This document shows positions 1-9,792 of a DNA stretch of 43,726 nt, one piece after another; position 1 is the first letter of the stretch, and each line of letters begins with the position of its first letter. Origin of the DNA: Tissierellia bacterium (GTDB lineage: Bacteria > Bacillota > Clostridia > Tissierellales > Tissierellaceae); assembly GCA_012519355.1 (NCBI GenBank), contig JAAYQJ010000128.1, positions 1 to 43,726 of the forward strand, written 5' to 3'. The notes below the pieces were generated by a model that was given only the letters and a program-made list of their open reading frames with translations, was not told the origin of the DNA and ran no database searches. Both the position numbers and the translations under genes were made by a program.

Positions 1-268
1 GATAACACTTATAATAAATTAGAGGAACTGGAAAGAGATTTAATTAAGCACATAGAAGTGGAAAATCAGGTTCTATTTGAAAGGTTGAAAAATGAAAAAT
101 AGTAGAAACTTCTACTATTTTTTTTATTTTAAGGAAGAATAAATCTAATAGCTATATTGAGTCCATGGTATTTTTCTTGACATGAAAATCCAATTATGAT
201 ACATTTTTTTGGAATTATTGGCTTTTATATCTTTAAAATATGAGTTTTTATTATTTGGAGGAGAGAAG

Positions 269-1732
269 ATGAAAATATTAATACCAGTTGTCGTAGGAGC
301 CATTATAGGGTATTTTACAAATTGGCTAGCTATAAAAATGTTGTTTAGACCCCACTACCAAAAGAAATTTATGGGAGTTAAAATCCCATTTACTCCTGGC
401 TTGATTCCAAAGGAAAGAAAGAGAATTGCTGAAAGTATAGGCCAAGCAGTAGGCAAGTATTTGCTAGACTCTGATACTATCATTAAATCACTATCAAACC
501 AGGGGGTAGATAAGAAAATTAAAGGATGGATAGAGGGGAAAATTGGCAATTTAAAAAACAATCATAATACAATTAAAGAAGTATTAGAAAATGCCTGGGA
601 GAATTACACAGATATAATAAGTACAATAAAAGCCAATATAGTAAACCTAATCTTGTCCCAAATTAGAAAGGAACAATTTATAAATGAAACACTTGCCTTT
701 CTTCATAGAAAAATAGATAGGTTAGATACTAATAATATTTATAGCATAGTTGAAAAACAATTAGAAGATTTAATTAAGGGCCTATCTAATTCCCATGAAT
801 TTAAGGAAAGGTTAGGAGAATTGGTAAATGAAAACATTAGAGGCCTTAGCCAAGATGATAGGACCTTAGGCGAAGTATTACCTGAAGAAATAAAAGAGTC
901 CTTAGATAAGTATTTGGAAGAGAATAAAGAGTTAATAGGTCAGTCAATAAAGAGAGTATTAAAGGAGCCAAGCATTAAGATAAAAATCAGAAACTCTATT
1001 TCAGACCTTATTACTGAAAATTTTAATAAGGTTTTTTTTGCCTTTATCAGTCCAGACCTAATAGCAGAAAAGATTTACTCTGCCATTGAAAGGCATATAG
1101 AAAATGATGAAACAAATGATGACCTTATATATATTATAAAAACCTTCTTAAATAGGCTAATGGAAGCAAAGATTTCAGATCTTGTACCAAGGGCAGTAGA
1201 TAGTATTGGTGAGGAAGGCCTTGAAAAAATTGGAGATAGAATAATTAAAGCCTTTTCAAATCCTAAGACCCACAATATATTCCTTCAAATAATAAGGAAT
1301 AGACTTGAAGCTAAAGAAGGGGAAAACAAGGAAAAGCTACTAGAATATTTGGATAGGAATATTAGGCTAATATTAGATTCAGAGGAAATGAAAGAAAGCC
1401 TATTTAGTTTTGTAAGCACTTTTATAGATGAAATTTTAGATAAGCCTATATCTTCAATAATAATTAAAATTGATAGTAAGGACTTTGAAAAAACATATAA
1501 ACTTGTAACGACAATATTCAACAAATTCTTGGAAAAAGACCTCCCTCAAATAGTTGAGTTTTTCAAAATCGAGAAAATAGTGGAAGACAGGATGAATGCC
1601 TTTGAAGTAGACTTCTTTGAGGAAATTATATTAGAGATTGCAGAGAGGGAATTAAAGGCAATTACATGGTTAGGTGGAATTTTAGGAGGGCTTCTAGGTC
1701 TATTGTCCCCATTACTTCAAATGATATATTAA
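269..1732 (+). CDS. DUF445 family membrane-associated protein (YheB-like)
   Basis: N-terminal GAIIGYFTNWLAIKMLFRPH...PFTPGLIPKERKRIAESIG is typical of DUF445; start moved from 209 to the ATG at 269 preceded by GGAGGAGAG. Confidence 0.85.
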   Translation: MKILIPVVVGAIIGYFTNWLAIKMLFRPHYQKKFMGVKIPFTPGLIPKERKRIAESIGQAVGKYLLDSDTIIKSLSNQGVDKKIKGWIEGKIGNLKNNHNTIKEVLENAWENYTDIISTIKANIVNLILSQIRKEQFINETLAFLHRKIDRLDTNNIYSIVEKQLEDLIKGLSNSHEFKERLGELVNENIRGLSQDDRTLGEVLPEEIKESLDKYLEENKELIGQSIKRVLKEPSIKIKIRNSISDLITENFNKVFFAFISPDLIAEKIYSAIERHIENDETNDDLIYIIKTFLNRLMEAKISDLVPRAVDSIGEEGLEKIGDRIIKAFSNPKTHNIFLQIIRNRLEAKEGENKEKLLEYLDRNIRLILDSEEMKESLFSFVSTFIDEILDKPISSIIIKIDSKDFEKTYKLVTTIFNKFLEKDLPQIVEFFKIEKIVEDRMNAFEVDFFEEIILEIAERELKAITWLGGILGGLLGLLSPLLQMIY

Positions 1733-1774
1733 TATTATTTAATAGTCTTGCTTTATATTTATAGGTTTGGTAAA

Positions 1775-1822
1775 GTAGTATATATAGTAGTCAAAACTAT
1801 CTATACATACTACATATAGTAA
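1775..1822 (+). promoter_or_regulatory. Pair of putative NrdR boxes upstream of class II RNR
   Basis: gtaGtAtATaTaGtag (1775-1790) and ataCtAcATaTaGtaa (1807-1822); both resemble the NrdR palindrome acaCwAtATaTwGtgt, with centres 32 bp apart. Confidence 0.6.
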
Positions 1823-1892
1823 AGTGTTTATTTTCTCTTTATAGGGAAATTTCGACAAATTACTTTTAATCTAATGAAAAGAGGGGGAGAAT

Positions 1893-4028
1893 ATGCTACA
1901 AGTTGAAAAACGAAATGGTGATATTGTACAATTTGAGGAAGAGAAAATTGTAAATGCCATTAAAAAAGCCATGGCTGAATCGGATATAGGTGTAGATGAA
2001 GACCTTGCCAAGGAAATTGCCCATCAGGCTTTTTTAGATTTTAATGGTAGTTTAGAAGTAGTTCATATAGAACAAATTCAAGACTTTGTAGAGATCCAAT
2101 TAATGAAATCTAGGCCTGACGTGGCAAAGCTATATATTCTCTATAGGGAAGAAAGAGCTAGACTAAGAGAACAGGGCTGGTCTATGACAGACCTTCAAAG
2201 GGATATATATGAGAAAAAATATCGTTTTAATAATGAAGGATTTGAAAACTTTTTAGATAGGGTTAGCGGTGGAAATAACTATATTAAAAAGGCTATTAAG
2301 GATAAGAAGTTTATGCCTGCTGGTAGGATTTTGGCAGGAAGGGGTTTAGATAAGCTTGGTAGAAAGATTACCCTTAGTAACTGTTATGTAATGCCAAAGG
2401 TTGAAGACAACATAGAATCCATATTTGATACTGCAAAGTATCTAGCTAGGACTTATTCCTATGGTGGAGGAGTAGGCTTAAGCATTTCTAAACTAAGACC
2501 AAAGGGTTCAAAGGTTAACAATGCAGCCAATACTACTACGGGGGCAGTATCTTTCATGGACTTGTACTCCATGGTTACAGGCCTTATAGGTATGAGAGGT
2601 AGACGAGGGGCCCTTATGTTAAATATGGATTGCAGCCATCCTGACATTGAAGATTTCATAGATGTAAAAAATGATCTCTCAAAGGTAACCTATGCCAATA
2701 TATCCGTCAATATTGATAATAAATTCATGGAAGCCGTAGAGAGAGATGAAGAATACACCTTGTATTTTTATGTAGAGGCTACTGGAGAAGAAATTAAAAG
2801 GACTATAAGGGCTAGGGACTTATTTAAGAAGATCGCTGTAAACAATTGGAATATGGCAGAACCAGGAGTATTATTTACTGATAGAATTAACTCTTGGCAT
2901 CTAATGAGTGAAGATGAAAGTTTTGAATTTGCAGGAGTTAATCCTTGTGCAGAGGAGACCCTTCCTGCCTTTGGTAGTTGTAATCTATCATCCATTAACC
3001 TATCAGAATTTGTTAAGAAACCCTTTACAAGACATGCTTATTTTGAGTTTGAAAAATTTGGGGAAATGGTTAGGGAAGGAGTCATATATTTAAATGAAGT
3101 TTTAGATGAAAATATGGAACTTCATCCACTGGCGGAGCAAAGGGAAATGTCTAGTGAATTAAGACAAATAGGTCTTGGTATTATGGGACTAGCAGATATG
3201 TTCATTAAATTGGGGATAAAATATGGAGATGCTGAATCTATTTCCTTAATCCATAAAATAGGCCATATTATGATAAATGAAGCCTTAAGACAATCTGCCC
3301 TATTGGCTAAAGACCATGGGCCATTCCCTAGATTTAATAAGGAGGCCATATTGAAATCACCCTTCCTTCAAGCCAATGCAACAGAGGATGTATTGGAGTT
3401 AATTGAAGAGTATGGATTGAGAAATAGCCAATTATTGACTATACCACCTACAGGAAGCATTTCCACATTAATAGGATGTAGCAATGGAGTTGAGCCAATC
3501 TTCCAAATATCCTATACAAGAAAGTCAGAGTCCCTTCACCATGTAGACACCTATTACAAGGTATTTACACCTATAGTTAAGGAATATATGGACAAAAACA
3601 ATCTTTCCAAGGAAGAGGACTTACCAGAATTCTTTGTGACTACTTCTAATTTAGATTATAAGAGTAGAATAGAAGTCCAAGCAGCATGGCAACAATATAT
3701 AGATGCCAGTATTTCATCTACAGTAAATGTTCCAAATGACTTTACAGTAGAAGAAGTAGAGGAATTATACTATTATGCTTGGAAAAAGGGCTTAAAGGGA
3801 GTTACTATTTATAGAGATGGTTGTGCAAGGTCAGGTATACTAATAACTGAAAAATCAAAGGAAAGCAGATTAGAAAAGATAGATAGGTTAAAAAATGAAT
3901 TGAATGAGTTAGCAGCTGAACAGATAAAGGAAGACCCAGACACTTGTCCAATGTGTGGGGGAAGATTGATCCATAGTGGTGGATGTTCTGAATGTCAAGA
4001 CTGTGGATATAGTCCATGTTCTGTTTAG
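1893..4028 (+). CDS. nrdJ: Adenosylcobalamin-dependent (class II) ribonucleoside-diphosphate reductase with N-terminal ATP-cone and C-terminal Cys-rich tail
   Basis: N-terminal ATP-cone (VEKRNGDIVQFEEEKIVNAI), NPCAEETLPAFGSCNLSSINL, LLTIPPTGSISTLIGCSNGVEP, C-terminal CPMCGGRLIHSGGCSECQDCGYSPC; SD aagaggggga. Confidence 0.93.
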   Translation: MLQVEKRNGDIVQFEEEKIVNAIKKAMAESDIGVDEDLAKEIAHQAFLDFNGSLEVVHIEQIQDFVEIQLMKSRPDVAKLYILYREERARLREQGWSMTDLQRDIYEKKYRFNNEGFENFLDRVSGGNNYIKKAIKDKKFMPAGRILAGRGLDKLGRKITLSNCYVMPKVEDNIESIFDTAKYLARTYSYGGGVGLSISKLRPKGSKVNNAANTTTGAVSFMDLYSMVTGLIGMRGRRGALMLNMDCSHPDIEDFIDVKNDLSKVTYANISVNIDNKFMEAVERDEEYTLYFYVEATGEEIKRTIRARDLFKKIAVNNWNMAEPGVLFTDRINSWHLMSEDESFEFAGVNPCAEETLPAFGSCNLSSINLSEFVKKPFTRHAYFEFEKFGEMVREGVIYLNEVLDENMELHPLAEQREMSSELRQIGLGIMGLADMFIKLGIKYGDAESISLIHKIGHIMINEALRQSALLAKDHGPFPRFNKEAILKSPFLQANATEDVLELIEEYGLRNSQLLTIPPTGSISTLIGCSNGVEPIFQISYTRKSESLHHVDTYYKVFTPIVKEYMDKNNLSKEEDLPEFFVTTSNLDYKSRIEVQAAWQQYIDASISSTVNVPNDFTVEEVEELYYYAWKKGLKGVTIYRDGCARSGILITEKSKESRLEKIDRLKNELNELAAEQIKEDPDTCPMCGGRLIHSGGCSECQDCGYSPCSV

Positions 4029-4064
4029 TTAAGCCATAAAATACATAATTAAAAGGAGGATACT

Positions 4065-5150
4065 ATGTTTTTAACCAATTTATGGAAAAAGGGAATTGTT
4101 GTAAGCACAATAATTGCTTTACTAATTTCTGTAGTAGCTTGTACTCAAAAGGAAAGCCTTACCCTGGATGTGGAGGATAATCAAGAAGACAAGAATATTG
4201 TAAAAGTAGTTGATGAAAATGATGTAGAAGAAATCAGGATAATAGACCATCTTGGTAGGGAGATAGTCTTAGAGAAGGAAGCAGAAAAATTGGTTAGTGG
4301 CTATTATATTACTACATCTATGCTTATTGCCTTAGGTTTAAGAGATAATGTAGTTGGCATAGAAGCAAAGGCTAATAGTAGACCAATATATTCTATGGCT
4401 GCACCTGAGTTTCTAGACCTCCCCAATGTTGGTACTGCAAAGGAATTTAATTTAGAAGGTACCCTTGCCTTAGAACCAGACTTAGTTATTTTGCCTATTA
4501 GGTTAAAAGAAGCAGTAGAAAGTTTAGAAAAACTAGGTATAAATGTAATTGCAGTTAACCCTGAAGACATGGAGCTTTTAAAGGAAAGCTTGAAAATGAT
4601 AGGACAAGCCACAGGAACAATAGACCGAGCTGAAAGTTTGATAGCCTATTATGAAGAAAAAACTGAAGAAATAGAAAAGCTTGTAGCTTCTAAGGATAAA
4701 AAGAGGATTTACTTTGGTGGGAATAGTGACTTTTTATCTACAGCAACAAATAAAATGTATCAAAACTATATGATAGAGACTGCTGGTGGGGAGAATGTAG
4801 CAGGAGACATAGATGATACCTATTGGGCAAATGTTAGCTATGAACAGTTAATAGCCTATAATCCAGATATAATCATCATAGCTCCAGGTGCAAACTATAG
4901 CCTAGAAGACATATTAAATGATAGTAACCTAGCAGCTATCAATGCCATTAAGAACAAAGCAGTTTATGCAATGCCTGATGACTTTGAATCATGGGATTCA
5001 CCGGTGCCATCTAGCATTTTAGGGACAATGTGGTTGACCAGCATATTGAACGGGGAAGATTATCCTTATGATAAATTTGTTGATGATGCGGAAAGCTTCT
5101 ATAAGGAGTTTTATAATATTACCATAGATAGGGAAGTATTAAATAGATAA
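4065..5150 (+). CDS. ABC transporter substrate-binding lipoprotein (iron-siderophore/cobalamin BtuF-type)
   Basis: Lipobox VVAC, TroA/FepB-like IRIIDHLGREIVLEKEAEKLVS...LEPDLVILP; SD aaaggagg; followed by FecCD permease and ATPase. Confidence 0.85.
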   Translation: MFLTNLWKKGIVVSTIIALLISVVACTQKESLTLDVEDNQEDKNIVKVVDENDVEEIRIIDHLGREIVLEKEAEKLVSGYYITTSMLIALGLRDNVVGIEAKANSRPIYSMAAPEFLDLPNVGTAKEFNLEGTLALEPDLVILPIRLKEAVESLEKLGINVIAVNPEDMELLKESLKMIGQATGTIDRAESLIAYYEEKTEEIEKLVASKDKKRIYFGGNSDFLSTATNKMYQNYMIETAGGENVAGDIDDTYWANVSYEQLIAYNPDIIIIAPGANYSLEDILNDSNLAAINAIKNKAVYAMPDDFESWDSPVPSSILGTMWLTSILNGEDYPYDKFVDDAESFYKEFYNITIDREVLNR

Positions 5151-6145
5151 TGAAAGAAAAAAAAAATCTTTATAAATTTATAATTGCCCTTTTAATACTA
5201 GCTATTACCTTTACCTTGTCCATAACCCTTGGGAGATATCCTATATCCATGGAGGATTTTGGTAAAATCATCTTAGGTGGAGAAGTGAATCCTACAACAA
5301 AATTGGTATTTTTCCAGCTCCGCCTTCCAAGGACTATTATGGTTGTACTAGGTGGACTAGGATTAGGCATGGCTGGGAGCATATATCAAATGATATTTAA
5401 AAACCCCCTAGCTACTCCAGATATTATGGGGGTTTCTTCTGGGGCAAACCTTGGAGCTGCCATAGCCATCATATTTTTTACAGGTGGCTCCTTTGTTTTA
5501 GGTTTTTCTGCATTTTTAGGGGGGCTTTTAGGAGTCATTACTGCCATTGGCCTCACAAATTTATCTAAGGATAAGGGGATTTCAAGTATTGTACTTGCTG
5601 GTATTGTAATTACTTCCATTGCCCAAGGTATTATTATGATGTTAAAATATTTTGCAGACCCAGAAAGGCAATTGGCAGCCATAGAGTTTTGATCCATGGG
5701 AAGTTTTGCGGGCATTACATTGGATAAGCTCTTATCTATATTACCTTTTTTCATCCTAGGTATTATTATTTTATTTTTACTTAGATGGCAAATAAATATA
5801 TTGTCCTTAACCGATGATGAAGGAAAAAGTCTTGGGGTAAATGTTACTCTAATCCGGACCCTTGCAATAATTGGCGCCACTTTAGTCGTAGCCAGTATTG
5901 TAAGTGTAACTGGCCTTATAAGCTTCATAGGCCTCATAGGGCCTCATATTGGAAGAATTATAAGGAAGAAAAATGATTTTAATACTGGAATCTTCAGCGG
6001 TATTATTGGGGCTATAATCTTGATAATAGCTGATTCCTTAGCAAGGAATATTTCTAGTAGTGAAATCCCCATTAGTATCTTGACTACCTTTATTGGTGCC
6101 CCTTATTTGGCATATTTAATAGTAACCAAAGATAGGAGGCTATAG
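5150..6145 (+). pseudogene. FecCD/BtuC-family ABC permease interrupted by a single in-frame TGA (two ORFs 5150-5692 and 5696-6145 in the same frame)
   Basis: The two halves give one continuous FecCD permease; junction reads QLAAIEF-TGA-SMGSFAGITLDKL, with TGA (5690-5692) at the position usually Trp in the FW.MGS motif. Confidence 0.8.
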
Positions 6146-6147
6146 GC

Positions 6148-6915
6148 TTGTTAAAGGTTGAAAATATTCATGCAGGATATAACAAAAATCTAATAATTGA
6201 AGATATAAGTTTCCACTTACCTTCAGGTAGCTTATTAGGCCTACTAGGCCTAAATGGTGTGGGCAAAACTACTTTGTTAAAGGTCATAGGGGGCTTATTG
6301 AAACCAATAGAAGGCAAGATTTTCATTGGTAACAAGGATATCTTACAATATAGAAGTAAAGAAAGGGCAAGGCATATAAGCTTCATGCCCCAGAGGAATA
6401 GCATAATCTATAATACCCTAGTAATAGATGTGGTACTTATGGGTATCACCCCATACTTAAATATTTTCTCCTATCCAAATGATGGCCATATGGAGAAGGC
6501 CTATGAGGCCTTGAAGATAGTAAACATGGAAAAGTATTATAATAGTAATTTTTTACATTTAAGTGAAGGGGAAAAACAGTTAATCCTTATAGCCAGGTCC
6601 TTGTTACAAAGCTCGCAGATTATGCTATTTGATGAGCCAGACTCCTCTTTAGACTTTAACAATAAACATATGATACTATCTAAAATAAGGGAGATAGTAA
6701 AAGAACACAATAAAACAGGGATTATTTCCTTACATGATCCCAATATAGCCCTGGAATATTGCGATAATATCCTTATATTAAAGGATAAAAGACTACATAC
6801 CTATTTTAATACAAGGGAAATAGATAAAAGTTATGTTTCAAGGGTTTTTAGTGAAGTATATGGAAATATAGAAGCAATTGAATATAAAAATAGATACTTT
6901 GTCTTAAGGCAGTAA
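6148..6915 (+). CDS. ABC transporter ATP-binding protein (FepC/BtuD-type)
   Basis: Walker A GLNGVGKTT, signature LSEGEKQLILIARSL, Walker B IMLFDEPDSSLD; TTG start after aggaggc. Confidence 0.88.
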   Translation: MLKVENIHAGYNKNLIIEDISFHLPSGSLLGLLGLNGVGKTTLLKVIGGLLKPIEGKIFIGNKDILQYRSKERARHISFMPQRNSIIYNTLVIDVVLMGITPYLNIFSYPNDGHMEKAYEALKIVNMEKYYNSNFLHLSEGEKQLILIARSLLQSSQIMLFDEPDSSLDFNNKHMILSKIREIVKEHNKTGIISLHDPNIALEYCDNILILKDKRLHTYFNTREIDKSYVSRVFSEVYGNIEAIEYKNRYFVLRQ

Positions 6916-6936
6916 GATATTTTCTTTATATGGTAG

Positions 6937-6970
6937 GAGTTAAAGATTAATTAATCTTTAACTCTTTTTT
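6937..6970 (+). terminator. Rho-independent terminator
   Basis: GAGTTAAAGATTAATTAATCTTTAACTC followed by TTTTTT. Confidence 0.85.
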
Positions 6971-7020
6971 CATTGATGATATAATTTGTATAAGTCCAAA
7001 AGCGATAAAGGAGGATCCTA

Positions 7021-8115
7021 GTGAAAAAAGTACTGCCATTATTGATTATTATATTGATACTTACCTCCTCTGTAATATTGGGAGAAGGTGAGGAGGATAT
7101 TTCTCAGATCCAAGAGATATTATTTAGCATAACAGAGGAAGAAAAGGAAATCCTTGAATATCTATTTATCCAAACTCAAGAAATTGAGGAAATGGAGAGA
7201 GAAGCGGAAAGAATGGATGTAGAAATCCATAGTATAGAAGAGGATATAGCTAATATAGACAATAGGATTAAAGAAGAAGAGGAAAATTATGAAAGGAATT
7301 TAGAAGCTTTAAAGATAGTATTACAAACCTACCAGAGGATGGGACCAGGATCTTATCTTGAAATAATCCTTAGTTCAGATAGTTTGACCAGCCTTATTCG
7401 TAGAGTAAATGTCCTTAGGGATTTAACAAAAAATACTGATGAACTTCTAGCCAATATAGAAATAAGTAGAGAAAAACTCATATCAGAAAGAAGCAACCTA
7501 GACGAGAAGGTTAAACTATTAGAGGAAAAACGAAGTGTACTGGAAGAAAATTTACATAAAAAACAGGAATTGGTTAAAGAACAGGAAGAATATCTAGCCT
7601 CCTTGCAAAGTGATAGGGAAGTATATTTAGAAAGATTAGAATATATCTCTATGATGATGGAGGAGATAAAGGAGATTTTGAAGGAATTCACCTTAGGTTT
7701 CAACCGAATTTTAGTAGAAGGTAATTTCCCTGAAGATGGAATTAAACAAAGCTCTACCTTAAGGGGAATAAAGGCTTCCATAGATGAAAAGGTCTTTAAT
7801 GATATAGTTAATGCCTATGATTGGATACCTAGAATAGAAATTAGGTTCCTTGATGGAGAAATCGAACTAAATGCTCCAGAAAAGGGATTAAGGATGGCTG
7901 GGAACTTTCAGATAGAAGACGGACAAACCTTAAAATTTGTACCTGAGAAGGGATCTTTCTTAGATATGCCCTTAGGGAAGGGGACCTTAGATAGTCTATT
8001 TGAAGGGGGAGACTTTACTTTAAACTTTGAACCTTTAATAGGGAGAAATATTATAAGAGAAGTTAATGTTTTAGATGGGTATTTGGAAGTACTAGTAGCC
8101 ATTAGATTATTTTAG
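7021..8115 (+). CDS. Secreted coiled-coil protein (EnvC/PcsB/CwlO-like N-terminal coiled coil) with a C-terminal domain that is not an obvious peptidoglycan hydrolase; adjacent to ftsEX
   Basis: Signal peptide MKKVLPLLIIILILTSSVILG, long coiled coil, GSYLEIILSSDSLTSLIRRV motif like CwlO/PcsB coiled coils; immediately upstream of FtsE/FtsX. Confidence 0.65.
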   Translation: MKKVLPLLIIILILTSSVILGEGEEDISQIQEILFSITEEEKEILEYLFIQTQEIEEMEREAERMDVEIHSIEEDIANIDNRIKEEEENYERNLEALKIVLQTYQRMGPGSYLEIILSSDSLTSLIRRVNVLRDLTKNTDELLANIEISREKLISERSNLDEKVKLLEEKRSVLEENLHKKQELVKEQEEYLASLQSDREVYLERLEYISMMMEEIKEILKEFTLGFNRILVEGNFPEDGIKQSSTLRGIKASIDEKVFNDIVNAYDWIPRIEIRFLDGEIELNAPEKGLRMAGNFQIEDGQTLKFVPEKGSFLDMPLGKGTLDSLFEGGDFTLNFEPLIGRNIIREVNVLDGYLEVLVAIRLF

Positions 8116-8130
8116 CTGGAGGTGGTAATA

Positions 8131-8805
8131 GTGATAGAGGCAAAAAATGTATCCCTAGTATATGGTGATGGGACAGAAGCTTTAAAGGATGTGAATCTAA
8201 AAATTGATAAGGGAGATATTGTATATATTACAGGCCACAGTGGCTCAGGAAAGACAAGTCTGCTTAAACTCTTCATGGGTATTGAATATCCCAAAAAGGG
8301 GGAATTAAAGGTACTTGACTTATCCATTAAAAAAGAAGAGGAAAATAACATTAGGAAGATGAGAAGATTCATAGGTCCAGTATTTCAAGAGTTTAAGCTT
8401 ATTAAGGGAAGGACAGCCTTAGAAAATGTTATCCTAGGACTTAGGTTTCTAAACATACCCCATAAAAGGATAAAAGAAGAATCTATAATTGCCTTGGAAA
8501 GGGTAGGTTTGAGCCATAAAAGAGATTCTCTAGTGGAACACCTTTCCTTTGGTGAGACCCAGAGAGTAGCCATAGCTAGGGCTGTAGTAAGAAAACCTGC
8601 CATTATCTTAGCTGATGAGCCAACGGGAAATTTAGACATAGATAATGCTTTAAATATAATGGAACTCCTATCTTCCTTTAGGGATGAAAATACAGCAGTA
8701 ATCATTACTACCCATGCAACCCACCTCTTAGAGGATGTTAGTGAAGGAAAATTTATTAGGGTGAATCAGGGGATTATTACTGTAGAAAGTCGAGGTGAGG
8801 CATAA
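8131..8805 (+). CDS. ftsE: FtsE-like ABC transporter ATP-binding protein
   Basis: Walker A GHSGSGKTS, LSFGETQRVAIARA, ILADEPTGNLD; GTG start at 8131 after SD ggaggtgg. Confidence 0.82.
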   Translation: MIEAKNVSLVYGDGTEALKDVNLKIDKGDIVYITGHSGSGKTSLLKLFMGIEYPKKGELKVLDLSIKKEEENNIRKMRRFIGPVFQEFKLIKGRTALENVILGLRFLNIPHKRIKEESIIALERVGLSHKRDSLVEHLSFGETQRVAIARAVVRKPAIILADEPTGNLDIDNALNIMELLSSFRDENTAVIITTHATHLLEDVSEGKFIRVNQGIITVESRGEA

Positions 8806-9692
8806 TGAAAAATTTCATTTCAAATCTTGGATATTTTTTAAAGGAAGCCAAGACCATATTTCGCATAGACTTTCTATCAAATATTTTTTCCATATTTAGT
8901 ATAGGCCTAATCTTCTTTATTCTTTCCATGGTCATTTCAGGTTGGTGGCTCAGCAAGGAGGTAGTCCAAGTCCTCCAAAAAGAGGCGGAAATAAATATTT
9001 ACTTTGAAGAGAATTTAGATGATATTAGGATTAATAATCTAGTGGAAAATATCAAAATTATAAAAGGAGTAAGGGAAGTAAAATTAGTGGATAAAGATGA
9101 ATCCTATAGTAGGATGGAAGAAATCTTAGACAAGGAAGCAAGGATATTGGAATTATTCGATGAAAACCCTTTCCAACCCTTTATAGAAGTTAAGATAGAT
9201 ATAGAAGAAGTAGATGAGATTTTGGAGGATTTAGAGTCCATAGAAAATATTGATTATATAAGGGATAATAAGGATATAATAGATAAACTCCAAAAAATAA
9301 TTACTATACTTACTATAGTAGGATTGCTTGTAATTACTGCAACAGGCATATCTACCCTAGTAGTCATATCCCATATTATTAGGCAGGGTATATATAATAA
9401 TAGGGACCAGATAAATACCTTAAAACTATTGGGAGCTCCAGATTCCTTCATAGGTTTTCCATTTTTATTAGAAGGCTTATTTTTGACCCTAGTAGGTGGG
9501 ATTTTGGCCTTGGGTTTAATATTCTTTACATTTAAATTGGGATATAATCAGATTGGAACAAGTCTATTATTTATACCCTTACCTAATATGGAAAGCCTAG
9601 TTAAGACCATAGCCTTGTTCATCTTAACTCTAAGTGGAGCCTTAGGTATAATAGGCAGTTTCTTTGGTTTATCATCAGCAAAGGGAAATTAA
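8805..9692 (+). CDS. ftsX: FtsX-like permease
   Basis: TAATG overlap with ftsE; FtsX extracellular domain pattern and C-terminal TM helices (GISTLVVISHIIRQGIYNNRDQINTLKLLGAPDSFI). Confidence 0.82.
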   Translation: MKNFISNLGYFLKEAKTIFRIDFLSNIFSIFSIGLIFFILSMVISGWWLSKEVVQVLQKEAEINIYFEENLDDIRINNLVENIKIIKGVREVKLVDKDESYSRMEEILDKEARILELFDENPFQPFIEVKIDIEEVDEILEDLESIENIDYIRDNKDIIDKLQKIITILTIVGLLVITATGISTLVVISHIIRQGIYNNRDQINTLKLLGAPDSFIGFPFLLEGLFLTLVGGILALGLIFFTFKLGYNQIGTSLLFIPLPNMESLVKTIALFILTLSGALGIIGSFFGLSSAKGN

Positions 9693-9792
9693 CAAAAATT
9701 ATCCTTTACAGGTATTTGTTTTTTTACTAATATATAATATGGCACAAATTTAGATAGAAAAGGAGTGAAAACAGGATTTTCCTGTGAATAAT

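Noticed and set aside
1733-1892. Cobalamin riboswitch upstream of nrdJ
   Set aside because: No B12-box-like sequence or suitable structured leader was visible; the NrdR-box pair explains the region better.
5690-5692. TGA recoding (selenocysteine or TGA=Trp) as the explanation for the split permease
   Set aside because: TGA serves as an ordinary stop elsewhere in the window (ABC-2 permease at 16548-16550), no other in-frame TGA interrupts genes, and I saw no obvious SECIS-like hairpin just after the codon. A point mutation or sequencing error is simpler.
5386-5937. 183-aa minus-strand ORF opposite the permease
   Set aside because: Shadow ORF antisense to conserved FecCD coding sequence; no SD and no recognisable domain.
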